Shown here: piece by piece, positions 1 to 8,988 of the stretch
How positions within the stretch are numbered: the stretch's first letter is position 1
Layout: each line of letters begins with the position of its first letter
Source of the DNA: Paraburkholderia phenazinium
Lineage (GTDB): Bacteria > Pseudomonadota > Gammaproteobacteria > Burkholderiales > Burkholderiaceae
DNA length: 64,000 bases
NCBI RefSeq assembly: GCF_900100735.1
Contig: NZ_FNCJ01000001.1
Span: 372,001 to 436,000 of the forward strand
Direction: 5' to 3'
Notes under the pieces: generated by a model
Database searches by the model: none
Seen by the model: the letters and a program-made list of their open reading frames with translations, nothing else
What the model was told of the DNA's origin: nothing
Position numbers and translations under genes: made by a program

Positions 1-249
1 GTTAATCAGCATCCTAATCTCGCGCGGAGCGAGTTCGATGCGCTTAAGGCGATTTTGATGAATTGTGTCCGGCATGGCGCCGCTTCGCAGAATCGCGAGG
101 GGCATGCGGATTTTCGTGCTCATCTGCAGGGGCGGGTGGCGCAGGCGGTTATGTTGAATGCCGCGCGGGGGGCGAAGTTGAAGGGGATTTTTGAGCGGAT
201 TGGGTGGGAGGACATCGCGAACGATAGCAGGTTAGACAGCGAGGCATGA
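1..249 (+). CDS. Reverse transcriptase (retron-like), C-terminal end only
   Basis: The gene enters from the left edge already open in frame 1 and ends at TGA 247-249, leaving 82 residues. These read like the thumb/C-terminal part of bacterial retron-like reverse transcriptases: a start VNQHPNLARSEFDALKAIL, then the conserved stretch around SQNREGHADFRAHLQGRV, then NAARGAKLKGIFERI. The catalytic domain with its YADD box would lie outside the window, so class (retron, DRT or other) and any ncRNA partner cannot be judged. It lies 193 bp upstream of the Wadjet operon on the same strand, which suggests a defence island. The family call rests on remembered motifs, not a search. Confidence 0.7.
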   Translation, partial: VNQHPNLARSEFDALKAILMNCVRHGAASQNREGHADFRAHLQGRVAQAVMLNAARGAKLKGIFERIGWEDIANDSRLDSEA

Positions 250-441
250 GGCTACGTCCGACTTGACGCTGACGGCCCGCACAACCGGGTCGCCTTCCCT
301 ATCAAGCGTTGCGAGTGCGTTAGAGATCCGGCACTTAAGGCAAGCTGCCCGAAGCGCTGCGTGATCTATCATGTCTATTGCAAACCACACCCCACTGGCA
401 CCTTCGGTTTCAAATCGCCTCCGTTGCCGGACTTTTCCGCC

Positions 442-1896
442 ATGAATTTCGACTACTCCACACTCGACCAATTGCGTCAGAACCACCCCGCATGGCGCTT
501 GCTACGCTCGGATCACGCGCCGCTGGTGGCAAGCTTCCTGCAACGGACATTTACTGCACCCAATGTGCGCGTGATGCCGCAAGCGGATCTGGCCGAATTG
601 CTGGAGGACGAACTGTTTGCTCTGCGCGAACAGCTCGGCCCGTCGGCCTTCCCGAAGCGCGCGACGGACTATCTAAACGACTGGGCCGCCAACGACAAGG
701 GTTGGCTGCGCAAGTTCTACCGTCAGGATTCCGATGAGCCCCATTTCGATTTGACGCCAGCCACCGAAAAGGCGATTGCCTGGCTCGGCACGCTCACCGA
801 ACGCAGCTTCATCGGTACAGAGTCCCGTTTGCTCACGCTGTTTACCTTGCTCAAGCAAATGAGCGAAGGTAGCGAGAGCGATCCGCAGGCGCGCCTCGTC
901 GATCTGTACAAGCGTCGCGAGGAAGTCGACGCCGAGATCGCCCGCGCGTTGGACGGTGACGTCGCATTGCTCGACGATACCGCGCTAAAAGACCGCTTCC
1001 AGCAATTCACCACGCTCGCACGCGAACTGCTGACCGACTTTCGGGAGGTCGAGCACAATTTCCGCGGACTCGATCGACGCGTACGCGAGCGCATCGCGCT
1101 TTGGGACGGCGCTAAGGGAGAGTTGCTGGAAGAGATCATGGGCGAACGCGACGCGATTGCCGACTCTGACCAAGGTCGCAGCTTCCGGGCGTTCTGGGAC
1201 TTTCTCATGTCCACTAGCCGTCAAGAAGAATTAACGGCGCTGCTCGAGCGAGTGCTAGCCTTGCCTCCCGTTGCCGAACTCAAGCCCGATGCCCGCACGC
1301 GCCGGGTGCATTACGACTGGCTCGAAGCCGGCGAGCACACCCAGCGCACGGTGGCCTATCTGTCGCAGCAATTGCGGCGCTTTCTCGACGATCAGGCATG
1401 GCTAGAGAATCGTCGCATCATGGACATTTTGCGCGGCATAGAAGCAAAGGCGCTGGCGGTGCGCGATTCACCCCCCACCGGCGAGGTAATGACCATCGCC
1501 GATACCACCGCCGATATCGAATTGCCAATGGAACGCCCGCTTTACGCGCCGGCACTCAAGCCTCGAATCACGTCGATGGTCCTGGAATCCGGCGATGCCG
1601 ACATCGACGCCACCGCGCTTTACACGCAAGTGGTCGTCGACAAGGCGAGGTTAATCTGGCACGTGCGACACGTCCTGCAAGATCGTTCTCAGGTCACGCT
1701 GCGCGAACTGTGCGAGAGCCAGCCGCTGCATCAGGGCCTCGCCGAGTTAGTGGCCTACTTGCAGCTTGCTGGCGACACCTTCAGTACGGTGGTGGATGAA
1801 AAGGTTAGCGAAACAATCGTCTGGCGCAGCAGAGCGGCGGATGGAGAAGAACATACGAAGCGGGCCACCCTGCCACGTGTCATTTTCGTGAGGTAG
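442..1896 (+). CDS. jetA: Wadjet anti-plasmid complex subunit JetA (DUF3375)
   Basis: 484-residue protein, first gene of a four-gene Wadjet operon. JetA is the kleisin-like (MukF-type) subunit that bridges the JetC SMC heads in the complex that loop-extrudes and cleaves circular plasmid DNA. The start is placed at ATG 442 (MNFDYSTLDQL), where the DUF3375-type N-terminal helices begin; the open frame continues upstream to 361 but those codons do not look like the family. The length fits DUF3375 proteins. The middle, around residues 130-330, is rich in charged helices. jetB begins 2 bp after the stop, so the genes are surely co-transcribed. Identity comes from the sequence pattern and, strongly, from the complete A-B-C-D context. 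Confidence 0.88.
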   Translation: MNFDYSTLDQLRQNHPAWRLLRSDHAPLVASFLQRTFTAPNVRVMPQADLAELLEDELFALREQLGPSAFPKRATDYLNDWAANDKGWLRKFYRQDSDEPHFDLTPATEKAIAWLGTLTERSFIGTESRLLTLFTLLKQMSEGSESDPQARLVDLYKRREEVDAEIARALDGDVALLDDTALKDRFQQFTTLARELLTDFREVEHNFRGLDRRVRERIALWDGAKGELLEEIMGERDAIADSDQGRSFRAFWDFLMSTSRQEELTALLERVLALPPVAELKPDARTRRVHYDWLEAGEHTQRTVAYLSQQLRRFLDDQAWLENRRIMDILRGIEAKALAVRDSPPTGEVMTIADTTADIELPMERPLYAPALKPRITSMVLESGDADIDATALYTQVVVDKARLIWHVRHVLQDRSQVTLRELCESQPLHQGLAELVAYLQLAGDTFSTVVDEKVSETIVWRSRAADGEEHTKRATLPRVIFVR

Positions 1897-1898
1897 TT

Positions 1899-2546
1899 AT
1901 GTTGGAACAAGACGCTGAAAGCGCAACGGGCACGCACGATCTGTCGAGCCTAGTGATCCCTTTGCTCAAAGGTGTCGTTTACCGGGAAAGTGATGCGAGT
2001 CTCTGGAGCGCGCTGCTCGAATTGCAGGCCCGAGTGCGCGATTACGTCGCGGTGCTGAACCTCGAACTCGTGCTGGACGAAGCCGAGGGTTATGCCTTCT
2101 TGCGGTCGCGCCCCGGTAGAGACGATGAAAGCGCGCCGACGCTTCCCCGCCTGGTAGCGAGGCGTCCCCTGTCGTTTCCAGTCAGTCTGTTGCTTGCGTT
2201 GCTGCGCAAGAAACTGGCCGAATCGGACGCTGGCGGCGGCGACACGCGGCTCATTCTTACGCGCGAACAGATCGTCGAGTTGGTCCGCGTATTCCTGCCT
2301 GCGGGGAGCAACGAAACCAAGCTGATCGATCAGATAGAAACCCACGTGAACAAGATCGTCGAACTTGGTTTTCTGCGCAAGTTGAAGCCAGTGGCCGGCA
2401 AAGGTGACGGACAGGTCGCAGCGTTCGAGGTCCAGCGTATTCTCAAGGCGTTCGTCGACGCGCAGTGGCTGGCCGATTTTGACGCCCAACTCGCCGCTTA
2501 TCAGGCTCAGTTGGCTCCGGCTGCGGAAAGGGATACAGATGACTGA
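1899..2546 (+). CDS. jetB: Wadjet subunit JetB (DUF4194)
   Basis: 215-residue protein, the KITE (MukE-like) subunit of Wadjet, expected to dimerise and bind JetA beside the JetC ATPase heads. The sequence is compact and winged-helix-like, with [22 protein letters not shown] near residue 85-105 and a C-terminal half ending in a charged tail. DUF4194 proteins have about this length. The ATG is 2 bp after the jetA stop, and the last 8 bp overlap the start of jetC, which points to translational coupling. There is no enzyme motif, as expected for a structural subunit. Confidence 0.87.
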   Translation: MLEQDAESATGTHDLSSLVIPLLKGVVYRESDASLWSALLELQARVRDYVAVLNLELVLDEAEGYAFLRSRPGRDDESAPTLPRLVARRPLSFPVSLLLALLRKKLAESDAGGGDTRLILTREQIVELVRVFLPAGSNETKLIDQIETHVNKIVELGFLRKLKPVAGKGDGQVAAFEVQRILKAFVDAQWLADFDAQLAAYQAQLAPAAERDTDD

Positions 2547-5500
2547 TATGCAATTACCGAGTTTGGACTTCGTGGCAGACGATGCACTGTCCGGGTTCCG
2601 CCTGCATCAACTGGAGGTGTTTAACTGGGGTACGTTCGATGGGCGGGTGTGGACGCTGAGTCCCGACGGCATGAACGCCTTGCTGACAGGCGACATCGGT
2701 TCCGGCAAGTCGACCCTGGTCGATGCAGTCACGACGCTGCTGGTTCCCGCACACCGCATTGCTTATAACAAGGCCGCCGGTGCCGATACGAAGGAACGAA
2801 CCCTGCGCTCCTATGTGCTCGGCCACTACAAGTCCGAACGCAACGAGACAAGCGGCGTAGCCAAACCGGTCGCCCTGCGCGATCACAACAGCTACTCGGT
2901 GATCCTGGGCAGATTCCACAATGCCGGCTACGACCAGACCGTGACGCTCGCGCAAGTATTCTGGATGAAGGATGCCCATGGCCAGCCCGCGCGCCTCTTC
3001 ATCGGTGCGGAGCGCGCACTGTCGATCGCGGCCGATTTTTCGAATTTCGGACCGGACATCGCCAACTTGCGTAAGAAACTGCGCAGCCTTGGCGCTGAGG
3101 TTTTCGATAGCTTTCCGCCATATGGCGCCTGGTTCCGTCGACGCTTTGGCATCGACAACGAACAGGCGTTGGAACTGTTCCACCAGACCGTATCGATGAA
3201 ATCGGTGGGCAACCTCACCGACTTCGTACGCAGTCACATGCTGGAGCCTTTCGATGTCGCGCCGCGCATTGCCGCATTGATCGGGCACTTCGACGATCTC
3301 AACCGGGCCCATGAGGCGGTCTTGAAAGCCAAGCGGCAAATGGAACGTCTGACACCGCTGATCGACGACTGCGAGCGGCATGCGTCGCTGGTGCTGCAGG
3401 TCGAGGCACTGCGCGAGTACCGCGAAGCACTCAGATATTACGCGGCAGACTTGAAGCACGGCATGCTGGAGAAACGCATCGCAAGTCTTTCGGCCGACTG
3501 GGAACGTCAGGACGCCCACGTAAGGCGTCTAGAAGCAGAGCGCGACGCTCAGCGGGGCCAGGAAAGCGAACTCAGACGCAATATTGCCGACAATGGCGGC
3601 GACCGCATCGAACGGCTCGACGCCGAGATCCGGAAGAAGGATCAAGATTGCGAAACCCGTAAGCGCAAAGCGCAGCGCTATGCCGAACTGGTTCAAGAGA
3701 TTGGGGAGAATCCGGCAGACGATGAGCCCGCTTTTCTCGCACAACGGCGGCGTCTTTCAGTACTCGTCGAGGCAGCTCATTCGGACGACGCGCGCTTGCA
3801 GAACGATCTCACTGAACACGGCGTGAGTTTGCGGCAAGGCAAACAGGAGCACGACGCCCTGACAGCCGAGATCGACAGTCTGAAGACTCGCCGCAACAAC
3901 ATTCCCGCGGAACAGATCGCGATGCGCACGGCACTGTGCAAGGCGCTCGCGTTGCCCGAGGCAGATCTGTGCTTTGCCGGCGAACTGATGCAGGTGCGTG
4001 ATGACGAGCGCGATTGGGAAGGCGCCGCCGAGCGGCTATTGCGCAATTTTGGTCTGTCGTTGCTGGTTTCCGACGAACACTATGCCGCAGTCACAGAGTG
4101 GGTCGACAAAACGCATCTGAAAGGACGACTGGTTTATTTTCGGGTGCGACCTGGCGCTCGTCGGGAGCGTCCCGAACTGCATCGGGATTCACTTGCCCGC
4201 AAGCTTTCGGTGAAACCGGACTCGCCGTTCTATGACTGGCTCGAACTCGAACTGGCAAATCGCTTTAATGTGGTCTGCTGCGTCACGCAAGAGCAGTTCC
4301 GCCGCGAGACGCGTGCCATCACGCGTGCCGGCCAGATCAAGGCGCCCGGGGAGCGTCATGAAAAGGATGACCGTCACCGGCTGGATGACCGAAGTCGTTA
4401 TGTGCTGGGCTGGACCAACACGGCGAAGATTCGGGCACTTGAAGCCCAGGCGACGCTGCTGGCCAACCGTTTGAGCGAGCTGGCCTCGTTGATCGGCAAG
4501 ATCCAGGCGGAACAAGGCCGCCTCAAAGTTCGCCTGAGCGCGTTATCGAAACTGGACGAGCATATCGATTTCGCCGAACTCGACTGGCATTCGCTGGCAG
4601 TAGAGGTGGCGAAACTGCGCGACGAGAAGCAACAGCTGGAGTCCGCTTCGGACATGCTGCAGCAACTCACTGTGCGGTTGAACGAGGTGACTGCGACGCT
4701 CGCCGGAACGGAACGACAGCTGGATGAACATAAGGCCGAGCGCACTCGCATCGAGGAACGGCAAACCATTGCAGAAGGCTTGCGGGTTCAAACCCAGGCG
4801 ATACGGGACGACGCGCAATATGCGATCCACGCGCCCTGCTTCGAACGACTTGCTGCAATGTGGTCCGAAGTGCTGGGCAAGCACCAGCTCACCGTCGAAT
4901 CTTGTGACAATCGCGAGAGCGATATGCGCAGGTGGCTGCAGGAGAACATCGACGCAGAAGACAAGAAGGTCTCGCGCCAGCGCGACAAAATCATCGACGC
5001 CATGCGAGCCTATTGCACGGCCTTTCCGCTGGAAACGCAGGAAGTGGACGTCGCCATCGAAGCGGCTGGCGAATACCGCGCGATGCTCGACACGCTAAAG
5101 GCAGATGACTTGCCACGCTTCGAGGCACGCTTCAAGGAGTTGCTCAACGAGAACACTATCCGCGAAGTAGCGAATTTTCAGTCGCAGTTGGCTCGCGAGC
5201 GGGAAACGATCAAAGAGCGCATCCAGCGCATCAACGAGTCGCTCACGCAGATCGATTACAACGCTGGGCGCTATATCGTGCTGGAAGCGCAGCCCAGCCC
5301 GGATGCTGAGATTCGGGACTTTCAGGCTGACCTACGATCATGGACCGAGGGCGCGTTGACCGGCTCAGAAGACGTCCAATATTCGGAAGCCAAGTTCTTG
5401 CAAGTCAAGCAGATCATCGAACGCTTTCGCGGACGCGAAGGTTTGACGGAGCAGGACCGTCGCTGGTCCGCCAAAGTCACCGACGTGCGCAACTGGTTCA

Positions 5501-5913
5501 TGTTTGCCGCCAGCGAGCGCTGGCGGGAAGACGATAGCGAACACGAGCACTACTCCGATTCGGGTGGCAAGTCGGGTGGCCAAAAGGAGAAGCTGGCTTA
5601 TACCATCCTGGCCGCCAGTCTGGCGTATCAGTTTGGCCTTGAATGGGGCGCTGTCCGGTCGCGCTCGTTCCGCTTCGTCGTGATTGATGAAGCCTTCGGG
5701 CGCGGATCGGACGAGTCTGCGCAGTACGGCCTGCGGCTGTTTGCTCAGCTCAACCTGCAACTGCTGATCGTGACACCTTTGCAGAAGATCTACATCATCG
5801 AGCCGTTTGTTTCGAGCGTCGGTTTCGTCGACAACAAGGAAGGCCGCGAATCGAGACTGCGCAATCTTTCGATTGAAGAATATCGTGAGGAAAAGGGCAG
5901 GACCGAAACATGA
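2539..5913 (+). CDS. jetC: Wadjet SMC-like ATPase JetC
   Basis: 1124-residue SMC/MukB-like motor subunit. The N-terminal head carries the Walker A motif GDIGSGKST at residues 51-59. Long charged coiled-coil segments fill roughly residues 260-500 and 640-900 around a central hinge-like globule. The C-terminal head has the ABC signature [11 protein letters not shown] near residue 1006 and the Walker B VVIDEAF with Asp1050 and Glu1051. All catalytic elements for ATP binding and hydrolysis are present, so the protein looks functional. Start chosen at ATG 2539 (MTDMQLPSL), overlapping the jetB stop by 8 bp; the open frame runs further upstream but only as jetB antiframe. The stop overlaps jetD by 4 bp (ATGA). 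Confidence 0.92.
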   Translation: MTDMQLPSLDFVADDALSGFRLHQLEVFNWGTFDGRVWTLSPDGMNALLTGDIGSGKSTLVDAVTTLLVPAHRIAYNKAAGADTKERTLRSYVLGHYKSERNETSGVAKPVALRDHNSYSVILGRFHNAGYDQTVTLAQVFWMKDAHGQPARLFIGAERALSIAADFSNFGPDIANLRKKLRSLGAEVFDSFPPYGAWFRRRFGIDNEQALELFHQTVSMKSVGNLTDFVRSHMLEPFDVAPRIAALIGHFDDLNRAHEAVLKAKRQMERLTPLIDDCERHASLVLQVEALREYREALRYYAADLKHGMLEKRIASLSADWERQDAHVRRLEAERDAQRGQESELRRNIADNGGDRIERLDAEIRKKDQDCETRKRKAQRYAELVQEIGENPADDEPAFLAQRRRLSVLVEAAHSDDARLQNDLTEHGVSLRQGKQEHDALTAEIDSLKTRRNNIPAEQIAMRTALCKALALPEADLCFAGELMQVRDDERDWEGAAERLLRNFGLSLLVSDEHYAAVTEWVDKTHLKGRLVYFRVRPGARRERPELHRDSLARKLSVKPDSPFYDWLELELANRFNVVCCVTQEQFRRETRAITRAGQIKAPGERHEKDDRHRLDDRSRYVLGWTNTAKIRALEAQATLLANRLSELASLIGKIQAEQGRLKVRLSALSKLDEHIDFAELDWHSLAVEVAKLRDEKQQLESASDMLQQLTVRLNEVTATLAGTERQLDEHKAERTRIEERQTIAEGLRVQTQAIRDDAQYAIHAPCFERLAAMWSEVLGKHQLTVESCDNRESDMRRWLQENIDAEDKKVSRQRDKIIDAMRAYCTAFPLETQEVDVAIEAAGEYRAMLDTLKADDLPRFEARFKELLNENTIREVANFQSQLARERETIKERIQRINESLTQIDYNAGRYIVLEAQPSPDAEIRDFQADLRSWTEGALTGSEDVQYSEAKFLQVKQIIERFRGREGLTEQDRRWSAKVTDVRNWFMFAASERWREDDSEHEHYSDSGGKSGGQKEKLAYTILAASLAYQFGLEWGAVRSRSFRFVVIDEAFGRGSDESAQYGLRLFAQLNLQLLIVTPLQKIYIIEPFVSSVGFVDNKEGRESRLRNLSIEEYREEKGRTET

Positions 5914-7088
5914 GCTGGACCACGCCGGACGAGCTACGTACGCAAGTAAAGAAGCTTTGGGAGCGAGGCGATCTGCTGGGCAGCCTCGCAGCGGGGGAGT
6001 CGCTGTTTCCTAAGCGCCTGATGCTCAAGGGACCGACGTCGGCAGAGATTGCGGGGCACTTTGACGATATCCGCCAATGGATCAGCGAGCTGCGCGCCAT
6101 GACTCACTGCCGCGTGGAGATGCGGGAGTTCAGACATCGCGTGTTCGGCGCCAATGCACTGCCTGAGGCGGTATGGATCGATACGATCGAGGACGCGGTG
6201 GCTTTTGTTGGCAAGCAACGCGACGCGGCCCGCTTCACGACATTGCTGGAAACGACGCGCAGGCGGGAAGCGCGCCTCGTGCCGTGGATCGCCAGACGGC
6301 CGCTACGTGCGCTTGAGCTTGGCGACGTATGGAACCAGTTGCTGGACGTCTGCGCCTGGTTTGAGGCCCATCCCCGCCCTAATGTGTATCTCAGGCAGAT
6401 CGACATCCCGGACGTGCATAGCAAATTCATCGAAAGCTATCGCGGTGTGCTCGCAGAGTTGCTGGATTGTGTCCTGCCGCAGGAGGCGATCGACCTCTCA
6501 TGCTCAGGTGTGAATCAATTCGCCACGAGGTATGGCCTTCGCGACAAACCGTTGCGAATTAGATTTCGCATGCTCGACGCGGACAAGGCATTGCTCGCGC
6601 CAGGCAGCACGGAACAGGACGTTACGCTCGACGCTGCAAGCTTCGCGCGGCTCGATCCAGACGTACAACGGATTTTTATCACCGAGAACGAGATCAATTT
6701 CCTGGCCTTTCCGTCGGTCAAAGACAGCATGGTTATCTTTGGTGCGGGATACGGCTTCGAGATGCTGGCCAATGCGAAATGGCTTTCGCGTCGGCGGATT
6801 CATTACTGGGGTGATATAGATACGCACGGCTTCGCGATCCTCGATCAACTGCGTAGCCTGTTCGAGCATGTGGAATCGTTTCTGATGAATCGCGAGACGT
6901 TGCTGGCGTTCAGGTCGCAATGGGATCGGGAGGAGAAGCAGACCGTGCGCGATCTGCCGAGGCTCAATCGTGAAGAACAGGCGCTTTATGATGACTTGCG
7001 GGATAACCGGCTACGTTCGAATCTGCGCCTTGAGCAGGAGAAGGTTGGGTTTGGGTGGGTTGAGGTGGCGTTGGGGGGATTGAGGTAG
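5910..7088 (+). CDS. jetD: Wadjet nuclease subunit JetD (DUF3322/DUF2220, Toprim)
   Basis: 392-residue endonuclease subunit that cuts the trapped plasmid loop. The N-terminal part (about 1-190) matches DUF3322 and the C-terminal part DUF2220, a Toprim fold. The Toprim metal ligands are visible: TENEIN with Glu259/Glu261, and GDIDTHG with Asp302 and Asp304. Between them lies [11 protein letters not shown], also typical of the family. The start ATG overlaps the jetC stop (ATGA), so the whole operon is translationally coupled. With intact JetC motifs and intact Toprim residues the system looks active. The last codons are strongly G-rich. Confidence 0.9.
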   Translation: MSWTTPDELRTQVKKLWERGDLLGSLAAGESLFPKRLMLKGPTSAEIAGHFDDIRQWISELRAMTHCRVEMREFRHRVFGANALPEAVWIDTIEDAVAFVGKQRDAARFTTLLETTRRREARLVPWIARRPLRALELGDVWNQLLDVCAWFEAHPRPNVYLRQIDIPDVHSKFIESYRGVLAELLDCVLPQEAIDLSCSGVNQFATRYGLRDKPLRIRFRMLDADKALLAPGSTEQDVTLDAASFARLDPDVQRIFITENEINFLAFPSVKDSMVIFGAGYGFEMLANAKWLSRRRIHYWGDIDTHGFAILDQLRSLFEHVESFLMNRETLLAFRSQWDREEKQTVRDLPRLNREEQALYDDLRDNRLRSNLRLEQEKVGFGWVEVALGGLR

Positions 7089-7131
7089 GGACGTTTGCTG
7101 GAGCCGATGCCAACCCTGCGCAAATCGTCGC

Positions 7132-7345
7132 CTACTCAGCCAGCCATACGTCTTCATACCCTTGGTCGTCGATGATGAATTTTGCGCCGGGGGCAAGCCG
7201 AAGATATTTGAGAACCAATGGCAGCGCTCATTGCGCCGCGTTCTCTTACCGCCGACGTGATCGACGACGATCCTGTTCTACCAACGTGTACGGTATAGTT
7301 CTGGCTCGATTTTTCTCGCTCCCAGCCCACGTATATATCATACAA
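7132..7345 (-). pseudogene. Possible short gene remnant downstream of Wadjet
   Basis: On the minus strand a 63-codon frame starts at 7345 (MYDIYVGWEREKS), and a second frame ends at TAG 7132-7134 with KYLRLAPGAKFIIDDQGYEDVWLAE. The two would join by a single frameshift near 7250 to give a protein of about 70 residues. The C-terminal wording (YLRLAPGAKFII) is reminiscent of AbrB/PrlF-type antitoxins, but that likeness is weak. It may be a decayed antitoxin or pure chance. Confidence 0.2.
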
Positions 7346-7346
7346 A

Positions 7347-7730
7347 ATGTTTGTCTTCGGCGCTATCGCTTACGCACTGGGGGCGACCGCTGTTCATGCG
7401 CAGCTTGCCAATGTCGCGTTCGTATGTGATACAGACAAGCATCATGTCGTCATCGATCACGCCGCCGATGTTACGCTCAGTTATCAAGCTTGGAACAAGC
7501 CGCATACCGTCAATCAGAAACCGGACATCGAGCTACACGCTGGCACGGAAGAGACGATAGGCACGGACCCGTGCGTCAGCACCAACTGGACGTTCAAGCG
7601 AGGCAATGTCGAGTATTGGGTATCGGATAGCGCGACCTGCACTGACGGCAAACCGCCGCGCGGTGCATACGGCAATATTGTCGTGGAGATCAACAAGCAG
7701 TTTGTGTCGCGGTATTGGTGCGTCAAGTAA
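7347..7730 (+). CDS. Small secreted protein of unknown function
   Basis: 127 residues. The N-terminus MFVFGAIAYALGATAVHAQ looks like a Sec signal peptide with cleavage after VHA or AQ. The mature part has about four cysteines (FVCDTD, DPCVST, ATCTDG, YWCVK), which could form two disulfides in the periplasm. No family is recognised. It stands alone between the Wadjet operon and a convergent membrane-protein gene. Base and codon use is less GC-rich than the core genes, in keeping with the accessory location. Confidence 0.5.
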   Translation: MFVFGAIAYALGATAVHAQLANVAFVCDTDKHHVVIDHAADVTLSYQAWNKPHTVNQKPDIELHAGTEETIGTDPCVSTNWTFKRGNVEYWVSDSATCTDGKPPRGAYGNIVVEINKQFVSRYWCVK

Positions 7731-7769
7731 TTGCTCGTCGGCTCGACGAGTTGGCCACTCGCCCGACTG

Positions 7770-8009
7770 TTAAACCTGTTGGCGCAGGCGGGAATTGAGC
7801 AGGCGAGCGAAGAAGATCCTCCGTCGTGCTTCCTGAAGCGCGGTGGCATTGTCCAACTCGAAACGAACGGCGCGTTCTCGCTCGACTTTTCTGACCTCGC
7901 GGATACCGACACTGTAGACGACGAGGTATCGCAGCAGAAAGAATGGTGCCGCCATGAACCCTGCAATAACGACCAGAAGCAGCAGTTCTTTTCCTCTTGC
8001 ACCGAACAC
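7770..8009 (-). CDS. Hypothetical small membrane protein
   Basis: 79 residues from a GTG start: a hydrophobic segment (LLLLVVIAGFMAAPFFLLRYLVV, residues 9-31) followed by a charged tail ending RLRQQV. It lies 14 bp downstream of the 8024-8527 membrane-protein gene on the same strand and could be its operon partner. No good ribosome binding site is seen, so it might equally be non-coding. No family recognised. Confidence 0.3.
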   Translation of the reverse strand: MFGARGKELLLLVVIAGFMAAPFFLLRYLVVYSVGIREVRKVERERAVRFELDNATALQEARRRIFFARLLNSRLRQQV

Positions 8010-8023
8010 CGCACGGACCGTAC

Positions 8024-8527
8024 TTAGCGCGGCGACACCGAGACCGGCTCCGATGTTTGCGACACGGCTTGACTAGGCACTGCTCCCGTTACCTTACGTG
8101 CGCGTACGATTCTTCGGACTTTCCCATTGTCGATGACGAGTGTGGGACTTTCGAGTGTCTGAGCGAAGTCGTGCCAGTTGTCCCGTCGTTCCCTTCGATA
8201 GTTAAAGAAGTAGACCGTACTGAGCAGGAAGAAGTAGATGCAAACTAGCAGCGCCGGACCTAGCCCGGGGAGCCAGGGCTCAAGAGCGATCTGAACCGCC
8301 ATCACCATGAAAAAACAATAGAACAGCATGAACTGATTGTTCACCGTCCGATGATACGCTGTATATCGGGTTGTGAAGAATGCAGCGACGACGCTGGAGA
8401 CAAGCGCCACGGCAAGCACCGGCACGATGAGCCAGCCAAGCATCGGGAAACAGGCTGAGGTCAGGCCGCCCGTTACGGTGCAAAGAAAAAACGACAGCAG
8501 GGGTACACGGATCAACTCACGTTCCAT
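8024..8527 (-). CDS. Hypothetical multi-pass inner-membrane protein
   Basis: 167 residues from ATG 8527, chosen because an AAGGA sits about 8 bases upstream; an ATG at 8539 is the alternative. Four hydrophobic segments are visible, roughly residues 8-28, 33-57, 68-90 and 94-112, then a basic cytoplasmic tail (NYRRERRDN) of about 55 residues ending QTSEPVSVSPR. No family is recognised. It separates the Wadjet operon from the type VI island and is transcribed away from both. Confidence 0.5.
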   Translation of the reverse strand: MERELIRVPLLSFFLCTVTGGLTSACFPMLGWLIVPVLAVALVSSVVAAFFTTRYTAYHRTVNNQFMLFYCFFMVMAVQIALEPWLPGLGPALLVCIYFFLLSTVYFFNYRRERRDNWHDFAQTLESPTLVIDNGKVRRIVRARKVTGAVPSQAVSQTSEPVSVSPR

Positions 8528-8542
8528 ACGTTCCTTCATCAA

Positions 8543-8781
8543 TGTGCGGACGATCTAGCTTACCTAGGTGACGCGGCACGTTGTCAAGAAACAGAACTGG
8601 CGTTGTCATAGTTACTCTATCTAGCAACTCGTCCAGAGCGTTGCTTGTCACCGTGATACGGTGTCGTGTAGGGCATCACTCGAATGGGGAAATTCTTAGA
8701 CTCTATTGAAGCTGCCGCGTAATACCGGGCTTTCAGGTCCGGAGCCTGAAGCGACGGCGGTGCCAGAAAACCCGAATCGGC
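8543..8781. other. Intergenic stretch upstream of vgrG
   Basis: Nothing coding is seen here on either strand. The bases are less GC-rich than the flanking genes. A possible hairpin, TTTCAGGTCCGGAGCCTGAA, lies near 8730-8750 (TTCAGG with CCTGAA). Confidence 0.4.
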
Positions 8782-8816
8782 ATTATTTCCTCATTTATTT
8801 CGGATGAGGAAATAAT
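8782..8816. promoter_or_regulatory. Perfect inverted repeat upstream of the vgrG promoter
   Basis: ATTATTTCCTCAT (8782-8794) is repeated exactly inverted as ATGAGGAAATAAT (8804-8816), with a 9-base spacer. The element ends 30 bp before the -35 box of the vgrG promoter, where an activator would bind. It could also fold as an RNA hairpin, but there is no T-run that would make it a terminator. It is AT-rich in a GC-rich genome, so chance is unlikely. Confidence 0.5.
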
Positions 8817-8846
8817 TGCTACGCGCCACTCCGACATATCGCACGA

Positions 8847-8875
8847 TTGACAGTGCGGTAACAGCCTGATATTTT
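8847..8875 (+). promoter_or_regulatory. Predicted sigma-70 promoter of the vgrG island
   Basis: TTGACA (8847-8852), a 17-base spacer and TATTTT (8870-8875) form a near-consensus promoter on the plus strand. The predicted transcript would have a leader of about 105 bases before the GTG of vgrG. That leader contains AGACCGC and GCGGTCT arms (about 8905-8942) that could form a hairpin. Confidence 0.55.
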
Positions 8876-8988
8876 CGCGCATCTTTTATCAGGCGGATGT
8901 TGAACAGACCGCCCGCGCCATTTCATGTGGGTATTTTGCGGTCTATTCATTTCGCATAAACAAATGCTCAAAACCCGGGGAAAAGATC

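Noticed and set aside
232..486. Minus-strand frame of 84 codons between the RT tail and jetA
   Set aside because: It overlaps the jetA start, has no ribosome binding site and no family signal.
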